From Margaritispora aquatica (taxonomy: Eukaryota > Ascomycota > Leotiomycetes > Helotiales > Discinellaceae), in contig VJWN01000001.1 in the NCBI GenBank assembly GCA_007644065.1, positions 324,340-388,339 of the forward strand: a stretch of DNA of 64,000 bases, written 5' to 3'. A model generated the notes under the pieces. It ran no database searches and was not told the origin of the DNA. It worked only from the letters and a program-made list of their open reading frames with translations. Shown piece by piece: positions 22,103 to 33,703 of the stretch (the stretch's first letter is position 1; each line of letters begins with the position of its first letter). The position numbers and the translations under genes are program-made.

Positions 22103-25100
22103 ATGGCACCTATCCCTATCCGGGCACGATGGCAGGATAGAGTAAAGCGGAGATTGAGATTCACAGGTAAAGGCTCCAAGGTGGCTGAGAACGAGAGTGT
22201 GCTTTCTGCGCTTGCACTTTCATCTACTGCTGTAGAAGTATCAGGGTCGGTGACAGTCGCCATCTTATCCAACGCCGATGTGAACAAGCATGTACGAGCG
22301 ACGGAACTTGTGAATCGGAGTATCTTAGTTGATTCTGGTCAACTGAGGTCTGCGTCAACTGATTTGCCATCAACGTCTGCGCCTCCTGTTACTGTCCAGT
22401 CCGTCCCTGAGCAATTAGTCCCTGAGCAACCTATTTCATCAGCGAGCACTCCGGTTGTCTCATCCCTGGCTCTTACGATTCCCATTGGTTCAGACCTTTG
22501 GGCAGAAGCCCTTGAAATATTGAGCGCCAGCGAACAAGAGTCCCTGGAGAAACTCCGTTCCTCTGAGAGACGGCAGTTATCAAGTGCTCAACCGCCTTTG
22601 ACTGAGTGTATGAATGATATTCTAAAACTTACCCAGGAGGCCAAAGCTCGGTGTGAAGAAAAATCATTCAAATTTCATTTCAACGGCAGGGTAATAATTG
22701 CAAGAGACGTTGTAGGGAAGATTGTATTCTGGCTAGGGAAATTCAAGGAGGTGGGGGATGTTGCTGTCAACTTCGACCCGATCCACGCAGCGTTACCTTG
22801 GGCCGGTGTACGGTTCCTACTTCAGGTACGTCCTATTGCATTACCTAGAGCCTGCGGGATGGTTTGATAAAGCAAAGAAGCAAGCGTCACTAACATAAGC
22901 AGGCTGCAACGGCGGAAAGCGCCCAGATGGGAGACCTGCTGTTAGCTGTCGAAAAGGTTTCTTGTCTGATTAGTCGAGGGGCCATATACCAGAGACTTTA
23001 CAAGCCTGGCGTAGATATTACAGACGCCACGGAGAATCTACACGAGGCGATGGTGAAGATGTATGCATTGGCTCTTCGCATGATTGCGGAATCCGTTGGT
23101 CTTTTCACAAAGAATACAGCATCTCGGACTTTGCACGCAATTTTCAATCCCGACGCAGTGTCCGCCTTACTAGATGAATCTAAAAATCTAGAAAAGCAGG
23201 TTGAGTACGCAGCCAACAATTGTGAGCGTGTGCGAGGCTCTGTTGCTGATTCGGAACATAAAAAACTACTCGAATGCCTTCGAGAGCCTATGATCCGCAC
23301 CGATGAGAACGTTTTGAGCCTTCTGCAAAAGATGGAATATAATGAGCGCCTCAAAGTCCTAGAATGGATATCGAAAGTTCGGTACCAAACCCATCACAAA
23401 ACAGTACAGGAAAAACGAACGGAGGGTACTTGCGAATGGCTTCTTGGTCATGAGAGTTATCACGAATGGAAGTCAGAAAGCAGCTCCAATATATTGTGGT
23501 TGAATGGCACAGCTGGAACAGGGAAGACCTATCTCACTGCAGCAGTGATTGATGACATCAGTCAATCTATCACATCAGCTGGGCGCCACCAGCAAGAATT
23601 TGATAGGCAAAGCCAGGAGGGATTTGCCTATTTTTACTGCAAGAGAAGCGAACCTGAGCGTGGACAACCACTACCAGTTCTTAAGGCATTTATCCGTCAA
23701 TTGTCAACTATTGCCGGAGATGAATCTTTCATCCAGTTAGACCTTCTGTCTTATGCCAAGAAGACAAAAATGGCGTCTGGCGATCTGACGATGGGTGAGA
23801 GTGAAGAGCTTCTTTTGAAACTCGTTAACATCTACCCCAAGACAAGCCTAGTCTTAGACGCTCTCGACGAATGCGACCATGACAAACGAGTGGAGCTGAT
23901 CAGAGTCTTTGAGCGTATTCTAAAGGATGCCTTAAACCCGGTCAAGATTTTTATTTCCAGCCGACCTGATGGCGACATTAAGGAGAAGTTGAAGGACCGG
24001 GCTAACATTTACATCAATGCGACAGACAACGATAAGGATATTTCCAGGTTTGTGAAGAGCGAGATTCAACAACACAGATTTTGGAGCACAATGGGGACCG
24101 AACTCCAAACCAAGATTGAGACCACGCTACAAAAGCAAAGTCAAGGAATGTAAGTGGAGGGGGGTGGTTTGAAGGCGAGCCGTAATTCTAGTTACGCAAG
24201 CTAATTTGATGTAGGTTTCAATGGGCATACCTCCAAATCAAACAACTACTAGAGTTGCATTTGCCTGAAGATATTGAAAAGCGTTTGGGCAGACTACCTC
24301 AAGGTCTAAAAACAACGTACGACGAGATCGTGGAAAGTATTCTAGAACACGAACGAGAAATTGCATACCGCGCAGTCAAGTGGGTCATGTGCGCCCGCCA
24401 TCCACTCACAACAGAGGCGATTCTCCCCGCAGTTCGCCAGGATGGCAAGAGCAATACTCTAGTGCCAGTCGGTGGTTTAAATGAAGACTTGCTGCTCGAA
24501 TATTGCCATAACCTCTTGGTGATCGATCCTGAGCGACGTGTGTGGGTTCCATCACATCTCTCAGTGATCGAATACTTCGAAGAACATAAATGGAATCATA
24601 GTGAAGCGAACTGCTTGGTCACAAGCGTGTGCCTGTTAGCGCTCCAGGAAACGCCGTTTCATGATCAAGGGAGAATCTGGCAGATATGGAAACGGAACCT
24701 AAGTTTTCCGGACGAGTCGCAAAAGGAACCTATCAACCCAGAATTTCCCTCGTTTTGGCATCTTAGCCTCTACGCTATGCGCCATTGGCCATTGCACGCA
24801 CAACTTGTTATTGGGGAAGCTGAAATATTCAAAATTGAATCTCGCCTGGCAACATTTCTGGGAATGCCAATGGACAGTAGTCCTGCATATAGACTTTGGC
24901 TTGATATGCTTGAGGAAGATAGCCTTTACATCGATATGACATCACAGACGTCCATATTTCAAAGACACTACTTCAAATACAGGTTGTTATCTGCTGATTC
25001 TATGGCATGCTTTACCTTCTGTCTTTTCGCGCTTGATCTCCTTTTGCCAAATTGGTATGGTCTCTCCTGGGTCAACGACAGGCGACTACCAGAAAATGGT

Positions 25101-26792
25101 GTTCTACTTCTGGAGCTTGCAGCTGCATCTGGTAGCGTTCGCACTTGTCGCCTAATTTGTGCACACAATGAAAATGTCAATGCCAGCAATAATTATTCAT
25201 ATGGCCGTGCCTTGGCAGGTGCGATAAATACCAACAGTCTAGATGTGGTTCGATACCTCGTGAATGGAGCTGGGGTAGACGTCAACATGCAATCACAGTA
25301 CAACGAGATTAAAAACGCATTAGTACATCCTTCTCAAGCAGAAATAGAGCATGGAAGCGCATTGGTACTTGCTTCTGTAAAAGGAAGTGAGAATATGTTG
25401 GAGCTTCTTATCAAAGAAATGGGCGCGATTGTAGACATGCAGGTACAACACGGAAGTCTTGGAAGTGCGCTCGTGGCTGCTATAGTGTATCGAGAGATAG
25501 ATGCACTTGAATATCTAGTGCAAAAAGGTGGGGCTGATGTTAATCTACAAGTGCAAGGTGGTGACTATGGCACTCCTCTGATTGCTGCCTCGTATGGAAC
25601 GATAAATATAGTCGAATGGCTTGTAAAGCAAGGGGCAGTAGTACATACGCAGGCGCAAAATGGGAATTATGGGAGTGCTCTTATTGCTGCCTCATCAAGA
25701 CGGTATCGCCGTGATGCTGATCAGCTAAATCTCACACGGTATCTCGTTAGCCATGGGGCTGATGTCAATCTGCAGGCTAAGGTTGGCAAGTTTGGGAATG
25801 CTCTTATTGCTGCCTTCTATGGTGGAAACTTGAAAACCGTCCAGTGGCTCGTCAAACAAGGGGCAGATATCAATATCCAAGCTAAGGTTGGGAAGTTTGG
25901 GAATGCTCTTATTGCTACCTTATGTAGTGGAAACTTGGAAATCGTCCAGTGGCTCGTCGAACAAGGGGTAGATATCAATATCCAAGCTAAGGTTGGGAAG
26001 TTTGGGAATGCTCTTATTGCTGCCTCCTATGGTGGAAACTTGAGAATCGTCCAGTGGCTCGTCGAACAAGGGGTAGATATCAATATCCAAGCTAAGGTTG
26101 GGAAGTTTGGGAATGCTCTTATTGCTGCCTCCTATGGTGGAAACTTGAGAATCGTCCAGTGGCTCGTCGAACAAGGGGCAGATATCAATATCCAAGCTAA
26201 GGTTGGGAATTATGGGAATACTCTTATTGCTGCCTCATATAGTAGAAACTTGAAAACCGTCCAGTGGCTCGTCGAACAAGGGGTAGATATCAATATCCAA
26301 GCTAAGTTTGGGAAGTTTGAGAATGCTCTTATTGCTGCCTCCTATGGTGGAAACTTGAGAATCGCCCAGTGGCTCGTCGAACAAGGGGTAGATATCAATA
26401 TCCAAGCTACAGTTGGGAATTATGGGAGTGCTCTTATAGCTGCCATATTAAGTAAGAGAGGTAGGGATTTCGGATCATTAGATATCGTTCGGCTTCTTGT
26501 TGGCGTTGGTGCAGATGTCAATCTACAGGTTAAAATTGGGGAGTATCGAAATGCTCTAGCTAGTGCCCTAGCTACTACAAGTTGGGAAATCATACAATTC
26601 ATTTCAGAGAAGATGCGGATGGAGGAGAAGAATGAGGATGATGACGATGATAGGGAGGCGAGGGAGAGGGGAAGGGAGAGGGAGAGAGAAACCAAGGAGG
26701 TGGAATGGGAGACGGAGCAGGAGCAGGAGCAGAAGGGGGATGCAGAAGAACATGGGTATAAAAGGGTTGAAGGACCTACCGAGGTAACATAA
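22103..26792 (+). CDS. Fungal NLR (STAND) protein: NACHT_N - NACHT - ankyrin repeats
   Basis: Three exons (22103-22825, 22903-24149, 24215-26792) give 1515 aa. Residues about 190-290 match the fungal NACHT_N region (DPIHAALPWAGVRFLLQ). The NACHT NTPase follows, with Walker A GTAGTGKT at 443-450, Walker B LVLDALDECD at about 557-566 and the sensor-like ISSRPD at about 592-597. Residues 657-950 are the helical/winged segment (LPQGLKTTYDEIV, PLTTEAILPAV). Ankyrin-type repeats span about 955-1430, and residues 1178-1398 are built from near-identical 35-residue units. The tail is highly charged (DDDDD, ERERE). Such proteins are nucleotide-driven sensors. Ligand binding by the repeats triggers oligomerisation and, in known cases, regulated cell death. 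The N-terminal 180 residues are Ser/Val-rich and disordered-looking, with no HeLo, patatin or PNP effector domain. Confidence 0.92.
25776..26435 (+). repeat. Near-identical 105-nt coding repeats (ankyrin units) in the NLR gene
   Basis: The word GCTAAG/GCTAC that opens each unit recurs at 25776, 25881, 25986, 26091, 26196, 26301 and 26406, exactly 105 nt apart. Each unit encodes a 35-residue ankyrin module of the form KVGKFGNALIAASYGGNL-RIVQWLVEQGVDINIQA. Differences between units are few and many change amino acids (F/S/L, A/T, R/K, G/S). Ankyrin units upstream (25,100-25,770) are older, diverged and of irregular length. This is the high-internal-conservation pattern of fast-evolving fungal NLR sensor repeats. 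Confidence 0.93.
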
Positions 26793-29646
26793 AAAGGCAG
26801 CTTAATTATAATGCTTCCCTGATGACTTAGTTTTGCCCCCTTCGATCGAAGCCATATATCAAATTCAGCAAGTCTTGTCTCAAGGCTTGCGATCCGATAC
26901 TATACGCGAAGCAGCATCGTCGATCCTACTGAGGCAAAAGAGTGATGGCTCCAGCCCATACTCGTCTCGCTGGTAGTGGCTGTAAGGTGCCATCCCTTTT
27001 CACCTCGTCAAATGCTGCATCTACGTCCGACGAGCAAAGATCAACTTTCATCCCACTTCACCACCGTTGAAATGATCCTCTGGACAAAAACGCAGAAGAT
27101 CATAATTATGGCTAAGACGGCCGAGCGTACCAGAATTCAAGGCATGTCAAGTATATTGAGATCTGGCTGTTTAGGATAGAAGGGCGTCTGGGTTTTGGTT
27201 GGAAGAGAGTGACGGATACAGATGAGGTAACAACAGGAGGGCAGAAGTTAAAGAGATTAGAAGGCTGGGAGAAGCAAAGGCAGATCTGGAGCATGATCGT
27301 AAGATTTATAAATATACTAAGACCGAAAAATTTCAGGCTATAATTGCGGCCTAAGAGCTTTTCAGTGCCACAAAGCATGAAGTTTCAGGATTCAAAATAT
27401 TTACAAGAAGTTCATTTTGTATAACTAACCAAACATCAGGCTGATCATCTCAATCTACGGAAATGGAATACCTACGCTGCCACGCCTTGGCATAGGCAGA
27501 TTAGCCGAGCCTATTTGAAACGTAAGCAACTGTTGAAGTCCTGGTTGATTTGTAATTCTCCAATGTATGCAGCATGCTTCTAGAATCCTGCAGGATTTGC
27601 TGGCTCTACTCGTAAGAATCGCTTGTGGATTGTTGGTGAAATACACTCACCTGTTTTGAATCGAAGACACAATTATCTAATCGCCTGCAGTGGAGTGGCA
27701 TTCAACTTCGGCTCTGTTTTTTCTTCTCTTCTCCCCTCGGCAAGGTGGTATTCTCATGATTGAAAAGTCAGACATCGGCTTGCACAGATCGTACTACGAG
27801 TTATCAATCTCTACGCGCTGCAGCGCCTTGGTGGCTTCCATGCAGTGATACTCCACTAGTAGCATTCGTGACCGTATCGTGACACAAGGGCAACTTTCCG
27901 CACTCTACCGCTATGGACTCACTCAGCAATTAGGTGAACTTGAAAAGTATCGAGAAAGTATAGATCGAAGAAAATCTATCTTTTCCACTTTCCTTCCGCG
28001 TTTATCAATTTACGTCAATTAGGGTTACTTTACTTGTAAAGCCAATATTACCACATCACCAATACCATTGCCTCAATTCAAAATCTCCTCACTTCCTTAC
28101 TCCTTTTGATCGCTACCACACTAAGCCTCTTTAGCTTCACTTCGCTATCCTTAATCCTGAGCCCAAGTAGACATAAATATCCATGTCAGCACAAACGAAG
28201 CTAGCATGGCTCCAGTAAGCGAATATACTTTTGGTGTTCGCAAAATCAGTAGGTTGGTTTTCACACCCTCACTTCAAAATTGAAACCTGAGCAAAGTACC
28301 GCCAGCTGTTTGGAGACCTATACATTAGAGCTACGCTGAATATGGAGCCCTCCACAAGCAAAAAAAACAAGGTCGTCCTGTTCGCCACAGCGTTTTGGTC
28401 TAGCCTATATCGTCCGATTGAACCTAGATTCGAGTGGTAGGTAACCTTACTCAAGATGTCTCCACCATCGAAACTCATCAAACTAGGCTAACTCAATCTC
28501 AATGTCAGTTGAATGGTTTCAGTAATTCACTTCTCTATCATAGTATCGTGTTCGCATCTTTCGACATTGACGAGCTCCCCAATGTTGCCAACGGACTGAA
28601 CATTCTACGTATTTAACTTATTCAAGCACCAAGTTATGTTGAAGGACTTGCTGAGTGCATCTATCACTGCTTTGGAGACTGAACTTAATAAGTTACTTCT
28701 AGCATGAATCTAGATTCCCGATAAGTAAGAAAGAGATAAAGGTGCCAAAAAAGAGGCCGATGAAGTGTATCTGAGATTTTGAGATGTGAGAGTCGCTGTA
28801 ACATACTGTACTTTGAGTACAAGTGACTTTCTCGTTCCTGATTCATGATTGTTGAGTGAGACCCTTTCCGTGCTGATCGTTCTCAGGAGTTCCCATGTCT
28901 TAGAACCTGTCACATGGTCAGCCAATGGAAACATTAAGTGGCTTATGTGCTTTCTAACTTAGCACGCCCAGCTCAGCATTTTCCTCGAGACAATGTTTCA
29001 CAACAGGGTGGCTTCGCCAAGCTCGGCGAACAATGGACCAGATGAGACATCAACGATATCCTTCCAATATTCAATCGCTCGCTCTTTTCACAGGTCTGAG
29101 TTCTGAATTGTAACCTACCAGTTGGGATTCACAGGAGACGAATTGAGGTTTGGAAATTAAGCTTATAGAAAAAAAAACGAGTCTAGATTCCAAGAATTAT
29201 CGGCTTTCACCACATCTCATAACCTTTTGATATTCTTATCGTATCACAGCAAAATCACATACAAAAAAAGTAAGGCCTACTCTAGGGGGATAGTATAGAT
29301 AGACAACAACCATCTAATCGATTTTCTGCTCAGTAAGATTCGCGAATGCTAAGCGGGACCGCATTAATCGATCAATTGCGGGTACTGCCATGTCTCACAA
29401 TATTAATGACATCAAAACTGCTTGGCTAGTACTGTATGTATGATTCATGCGCTTTCTCTGGAGGTACCGGATGCGATTTTCAGCTCCTGTTGGAAAAGAA
29501 GAAAAAAGAACTCTCTCAATCAAGCCCAAGTCTAGACATTTTGCCAAGTTGAACGACATTGGTTAGGCCAGGGCTTGAGACATTACAAACTCCTCAGGTG
29601 TACTAGTATATCGGGGAAATAGTTCCGTCAAGACAGTAGGAGTACA

Positions 29647-29740
29647 TTTCCTGTTCAAGTAGTATTTCGTGGAATTCGATTGGTTTATTGATCACAACCT
29701 CCTGCTTTGGTCGAAATATCTAGAATGCTTGGCTAGGTCT
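29647..29740. repeat. Diverged direct repeat, copy A
   Basis: Aligns by eye with 30077-30170: shared blocks TTCCT, GTAGTAT, TTGG-TATTG, CCTGCTTTG and GCTTGGCT in the same order and spacing. Many differences are transitions (C/T, G/A), as expected for repeat-induced point mutation or ordinary decay. Both copies carry stops in any translated frame. Confidence 0.45.
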
Positions 29741-30076
29741 ATTTCAACAACCTACCAAGGATGGCGGGTCAGATGACCACCAACAAACCAATTGGAATAA
29801 CCCATCTGACTTCGTTGATAGACAAAATTCTGGGCGTTTTCTGGATTGACTAGCTATCTGTATCTTTCCCATGCTCTTGGCCAACACAGTCGGTGGTGCT
29901 ATCCCTATTGACCATTTTTCTACAGCACTCGCAGAAGGAATCTACATGCTCGGTTTCTTCTCATAAATTTGGAGTCCGAACTCTGGGCCCTGACCTACCA
30001 GGGGGGCTCAACATGGAGAAACTGGGCTTTGCTTGTATATAGGCATAAAAATGGAGTCAAAACTTTTGGAGGATAG

Positions 30077-30170
30077 TTCCTATATGGGTAGTATGTGATC
30101 GAACCTGGTTGGCCTATTGGTCAAAATACCCTTGCTTTGCTGAAGCTGCTTGAAGGCTTGGCTGCATTTT
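30077..30170. repeat. Diverged direct repeat, copy B
   Basis: Partner of 29647-29740, offset by about 430 nt. The similarity appears to extend a few tens of bases upstream (GGAG-A-AGTTCCT). Identity of the parent element is unknown. Confidence 0.45.
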
Positions 30171-31302
30171 TATCGCAGAATAAGAGTACACGTCAAGGTT
30201 TCTGACAAAAGCGAGTATGAAGATGCCCACACAAGGATGCCAAGATAGGTACAGGAGGTCCAAAACATGCCACCTTTGGGATTTAGTAGCTAATCTAACT
30301 GTTGCGAGCTATTATGCGGGGCTCAAGTTTATGCGAATTCACCATCTCCCACGATTTCCAGCCATCAAAACACCTAGATTATAGTCTTGTCCCAGACACA
30401 CCCTCAACGTCCAATTGAGGAATACTCTCAGAAGGCAGTCGAGGCATACTCTTACAATACAATTGAGATCAGGAGCCAAAAACGTAAAAGATCGGGGACC
30501 GAAATCCAGTTTGGCTGAGCATGAGCATGTGAATGTACAGGTTCCTATCTATTGGTTTTTTATACAAGATAATTTCGCTATGGATTGCTTTGCTATAGAT
30601 CAAAGCCTTCATCGGCTACTTTACTGGGATTCTGGTAAGGGATGACGGGCTTCCATAGAGAATACGAGGAGCTCAAGATCTGTATTGGATACGATGAAAT
30701 CAGGGGGTTTGCCTTAAGCGAGTGAGCAAAATTTACGAGCTGGAATCGAGTAGTAGTACTTGCAAACAGAGACACACTAAACCACTCCACCGTGACCGTG
30801 ATATTGAATTCGAGACATACATACAAGAAGTTTCAGTAGACCGCTTGTGATATGATTAATCTGATTTTCTACGCTTATGCAATTGAAATGGGCTAAAGTT
30901 GAAAACTAGTAGCTCTCAATGTAGTTGTTACAGTTGGAGGTGTTCATAGTTGATTATACTGTCATAAGGGTCTAGATTTACAAAATCAAGCTGTCAATTA
31001 AAACTTCGTAGAGCTATTGAGCTTCGCTACATCCAACGACACCAGTCAGGTCTGAGATAAAAGAAATACCTTACATCGGCAGGTTTTGTACATTCCAGAC
31101 TGAGACCGTGTCTTTCTCATGTGTTTTGTTCTTTTTATGGTCTTGAATGCCCATCGTTTGACGTCTTCTATTTTCATTTCCTATGTTTTAGCGGCCTCAT
31201 GCACCTCCAACAGTGATCACCAGAAGAAGATAAGACAGGACTAACATATACGATTAAGTGTAATTTGCTACTTTGGTTCTTACGAGGGACCGAAAAGCAA
31301 TG

Positions 31303-31309
31303 TATATAA
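31303..31309 (+). promoter_or_regulatory. TATA box of thioredoxin-like gene 1
   Basis: TATATAA, 100 nt upstream of the ATG. The same element in a similar GAGGGAC-type context precedes the two related genes, so the promoter was duplicated with the coding sequence. Confidence 0.6.
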
Positions 31310-31402
31310 CAACTTGTTTAACTTTCCACAGCTTCACTTGTCTGCAATTATTCCATCCTATCTACTCTTTGCTTTCCTTAAAGACCAAATACAATCACCA
31401 CA

Positions 31403-32455
31403 ATGCAGATCTCAACCCTCCTAAGCGGTATTCTAGCTATCACAAGCCTCACAGGTGTGCGTGCACTCCCACAGCAGCAACTACAACAACAAACATCCGT
31501 CGATGTAACGATCTCTATCATCGTAAGACATGCCCTTCCTGCCTCTGACTCATGAGTTGTTGTATTCAATTAAATTCTTCCCTTAGACACAACCTGAAAA
31601 CAGGGATCAAGTCATAAGTCACGAAGGTAAGAGAGCTTAACCTTTCGACCATTTAAGACGTTATGTGAATGTCTGCTCACGTTTTTGTCTGGCAGACACA
31701 AGTCCTATTTCAGTTCAAGCCAAGAGCCACGAAGGTAATAATGCCATAATCCTTCGCTTGTGCGATCCGCTTTAAATGAATGTCTGCTCATATTAATATA
31801 GTCGCAAGCGCAAGCCCACCTTCACTCGCATCGTCGTTGGTGAAATTCGTCACCAAGCCTTTCTCTTCTACCGCCGCTGAAGGTGGAGTGGAAAAAATTG
31901 CAAGGTATGATTCGTATCATGTTCTTTATGGCACCGACATCTATAGGATTTAGTGCCTTGATACCTCTGTTAAGTAGTTACTCTACTCAGGTATGGTAGA
32001 TTTATGTTCTGTGCTAGCTGATCTAACTGCCTTATAGCTTGGATCGTTACACGGAAGTCCTAAACACAAAATTCAAAGTCGCCGTCCTCGCAACCGCTGA
32101 ATGGTGTGGCGCATGCCGTTCCATATCGCCAACTTTCTCAAGGTAAGGTCATAGCATCCTCTCCGTTTACGTTACTCCTTCTCTTTTTCCTTCATAAGTC
32201 AAGTCCCTCCCATCTACCCGGCATTCTATGCATAGCCATCCACTGACATGACCCTATCTATCCAATAGTTATGCCAATGATTTCCCCGGAATCTATTTCA
32301 TCAAATTCGACGTCGATGAGGCCGAATACATCACCATGAGTCTTGGCATCAGCACTGTACCTACGTTCCTTTTCTACGAACGTGGTACCATTGTAGAGAA
32401 GTTCGCGGGAGCAAACGTGCCTAAGCTAAAGGATAGTCTGCAGAAATTAGCATGA
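31403..32455 (+). CDS. Secreted thioredoxin-like protein (WCGAC active site), copy 1 of 3
   Basis: Six exons (31403-31522, 31587-31626, 31696-31734, 31802-31904, 32038-32142, 32269-32455) give 197 aa, all junctions canonical and in frame. Residues 1-21 form a clear signal peptide (MQISTLLSGILAITSL, cleavage after GVRA). A Gln-rich and then Ser/Pro/Ala-rich linker of about 80 residues follows. The C-terminal thioredoxin domain (about residues 100-197) has TAEWCGACRSISPTF, FDVDEAEYI, and the cis-Pro loop STVPTFLFYERG. The active site is WCGAC rather than WCGPC, but both cysteines are kept, so redox activity is possible. Ordinary thioredoxins are cytosolic and lack signal peptides. A secreted, intron-rich form with a linker is unusual and may be an extracellular or secretory-pathway oxidoreductase, or an effector-like protein (inference). 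Confidence 0.85.
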
Positions 32456-33459
32456 GGAGGAGGCTGAAGATGTGGAAGGTTTGCAATGGATATGAATATC
32501 TCATATGTGCGTATAAGAGAACGAGAGGGAAGAAATCATAGAGAGGCTATTTCAACTTTAAACAACTTTTCAGAGGGTGGCGTTTTAGATAATTTTCATT
32601 GAAGCTCAAGTCCTGGTCTGGTATTCTGACTTCCTCTCGAGGTTATAAGAGAAAGACATAATTTATATCCCCGTTTTCTTTCATTGACTCATTACCCTTT
32701 CTTCTTGATCTAGATTATGATCAAGAGTGCTTTTTAAAAATGCCTATGTTCCTCTTAGTCATATTTCAGTCGCGGTCTTCTAACCGTGCTTGCAGACTCC
32801 TCAGATACACGAGAGTATCCATCTGATCACAAGACAGTGAAAGGGAATCAAAACATCTGATATAGGGATTTCCGTGTACTGCACTTGGGCAATTGGTGAG
32901 ATCTTTACGATCATCAAGTCAAAATTTCTCAATTTAATCTTCCGTCCTTTACGAGTAACGCTTCACATCCCGACTTTTCTTTTAAAAATCAAGAAACAGT
33001 CAACTTATGAGCCTTCTTTCTAAGCCATTTACGGTTGCATACATAATCCATAATTCCGCTGAATGCCGGTACTGCGGAGTTTTTTCTTCTTCATTTGCCC
33101 TCGTGGCTTGCACTGTACTTTTTTTGTACGACATTTACAGCTGCCCCAGATCATCCAAACTCCTTTTAGAAGGGGGGGCGGGGGGCAAACTGTCTGAGAT
33201 CTAAAACCCCGTCCCTATGTTGAGCAACACTCGTAGTTGACCAAGATTACAACTTCAAACTATTGAATGTGGCGTGTGTCTGACTTCCATCACACTACCA
33301 GGGTAAGATATAGCTTAACTAGAGATCGCCGACAGAAGAGAAACACAATCCGGTGAAACTTGCCGTCTTGTGATTGGGAGGGACTGGAGTGAAGGATATA
33401 TAACGATCTAGGCATCTCAAACAAAACCTTCCGTCCCTCTACGTTCTTCACAACGCACA
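32456..33459. other. Spacer between thioredoxin-like copies 1 and 2
   Basis: About 1 kb with no supported gene. Contains a G-rich run near 33171-33187. The last 100 nt are the duplicated promoter of copy 2. Confidence 0.5.
33397..33403 (+). promoter_or_regulatory. TATA box of thioredoxin-like copy 2
   Basis: TATATAA 63 nt upstream of the ATG. The preceding sequence (GTCTTG ... GGGAGGGACTGGAGTGAAGG) lines up with that before copy 3. Confidence 0.55.
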
Positions 33460-33703
33460 ATGCAGATCTCGGCCCTCTTAAGCAACATCCTAGTCGTCGC
33501 AAAACGTCCGGCGTTGTTTTTGTTGTAAGCTCATAATTGTCAATATATGTGCATAATTGTGCAAACACAGCTAACCACACCGCCTCCTTTCTAGCCTTGA
33601 ACAACACCAAGAAATCATAAGCACGTACCGATTGGCAGTCATATCAGCGTCTGACACGTCGAGCATGCTATCACGATACATGGACATGAAATTCTTGAAA
33701 TAA
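33460..33703 (+). pseudogene. Truncated thioredoxin-like gene, copy 2 of 3
   Basis: The first exon (33460-33524) begins MQISALLSNILVVA like copies 1 and 3. It then splices, with a canonical 70-nt intron and the same phase as in copy 1, to an exon at 33595-33703. That exon reads LEQHQEIISTYRLAVISASD. It aligns with LDRYTEVLNTKFKVAVLATAEW of copy 1, but the position of WCGAC is occupied by DTSS. The frame stops 14 codons after that, before the FDVD and cis-Pro parts of the fold. The linker exons are missing. The 57-codon product lacks both cysteines and most of the domain. It is most likely a relic; a short secreted peptide is possible but less likely. Not rebuilt here. Confidence 0.6.

Larger units (their letters stand above)
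26793..31402. other. Gene-poor, probably decayed region
   Basis: 4.6 kb with no frame above 91 codons, and stops dense in all frames. I find fragments that look like former coding or repeat sequence. One is a 38-codon hydrophobic frame ending at about 29967 (LLANTVGGAIPIDHF...). Another is a diverged direct repeat (29647-29740 and 30077-30170). No intact transposase, reverse transcriptase or terminal repeats were recognised. The right end holds the promoter of the first thioredoxin-like gene. Confidence 0.45.

Noticed and set aside
25920..26195. 91-codon minus-strand frame with internal repeats
   Set aside because: It is the antisense shadow of the 105-nt ankyrin units.
25776..26435. Regular repeats considered as a CRISPR-like or satellite array
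   Set aside because: The units are contiguous, coding and in frame with a large protein. There are no spacers.
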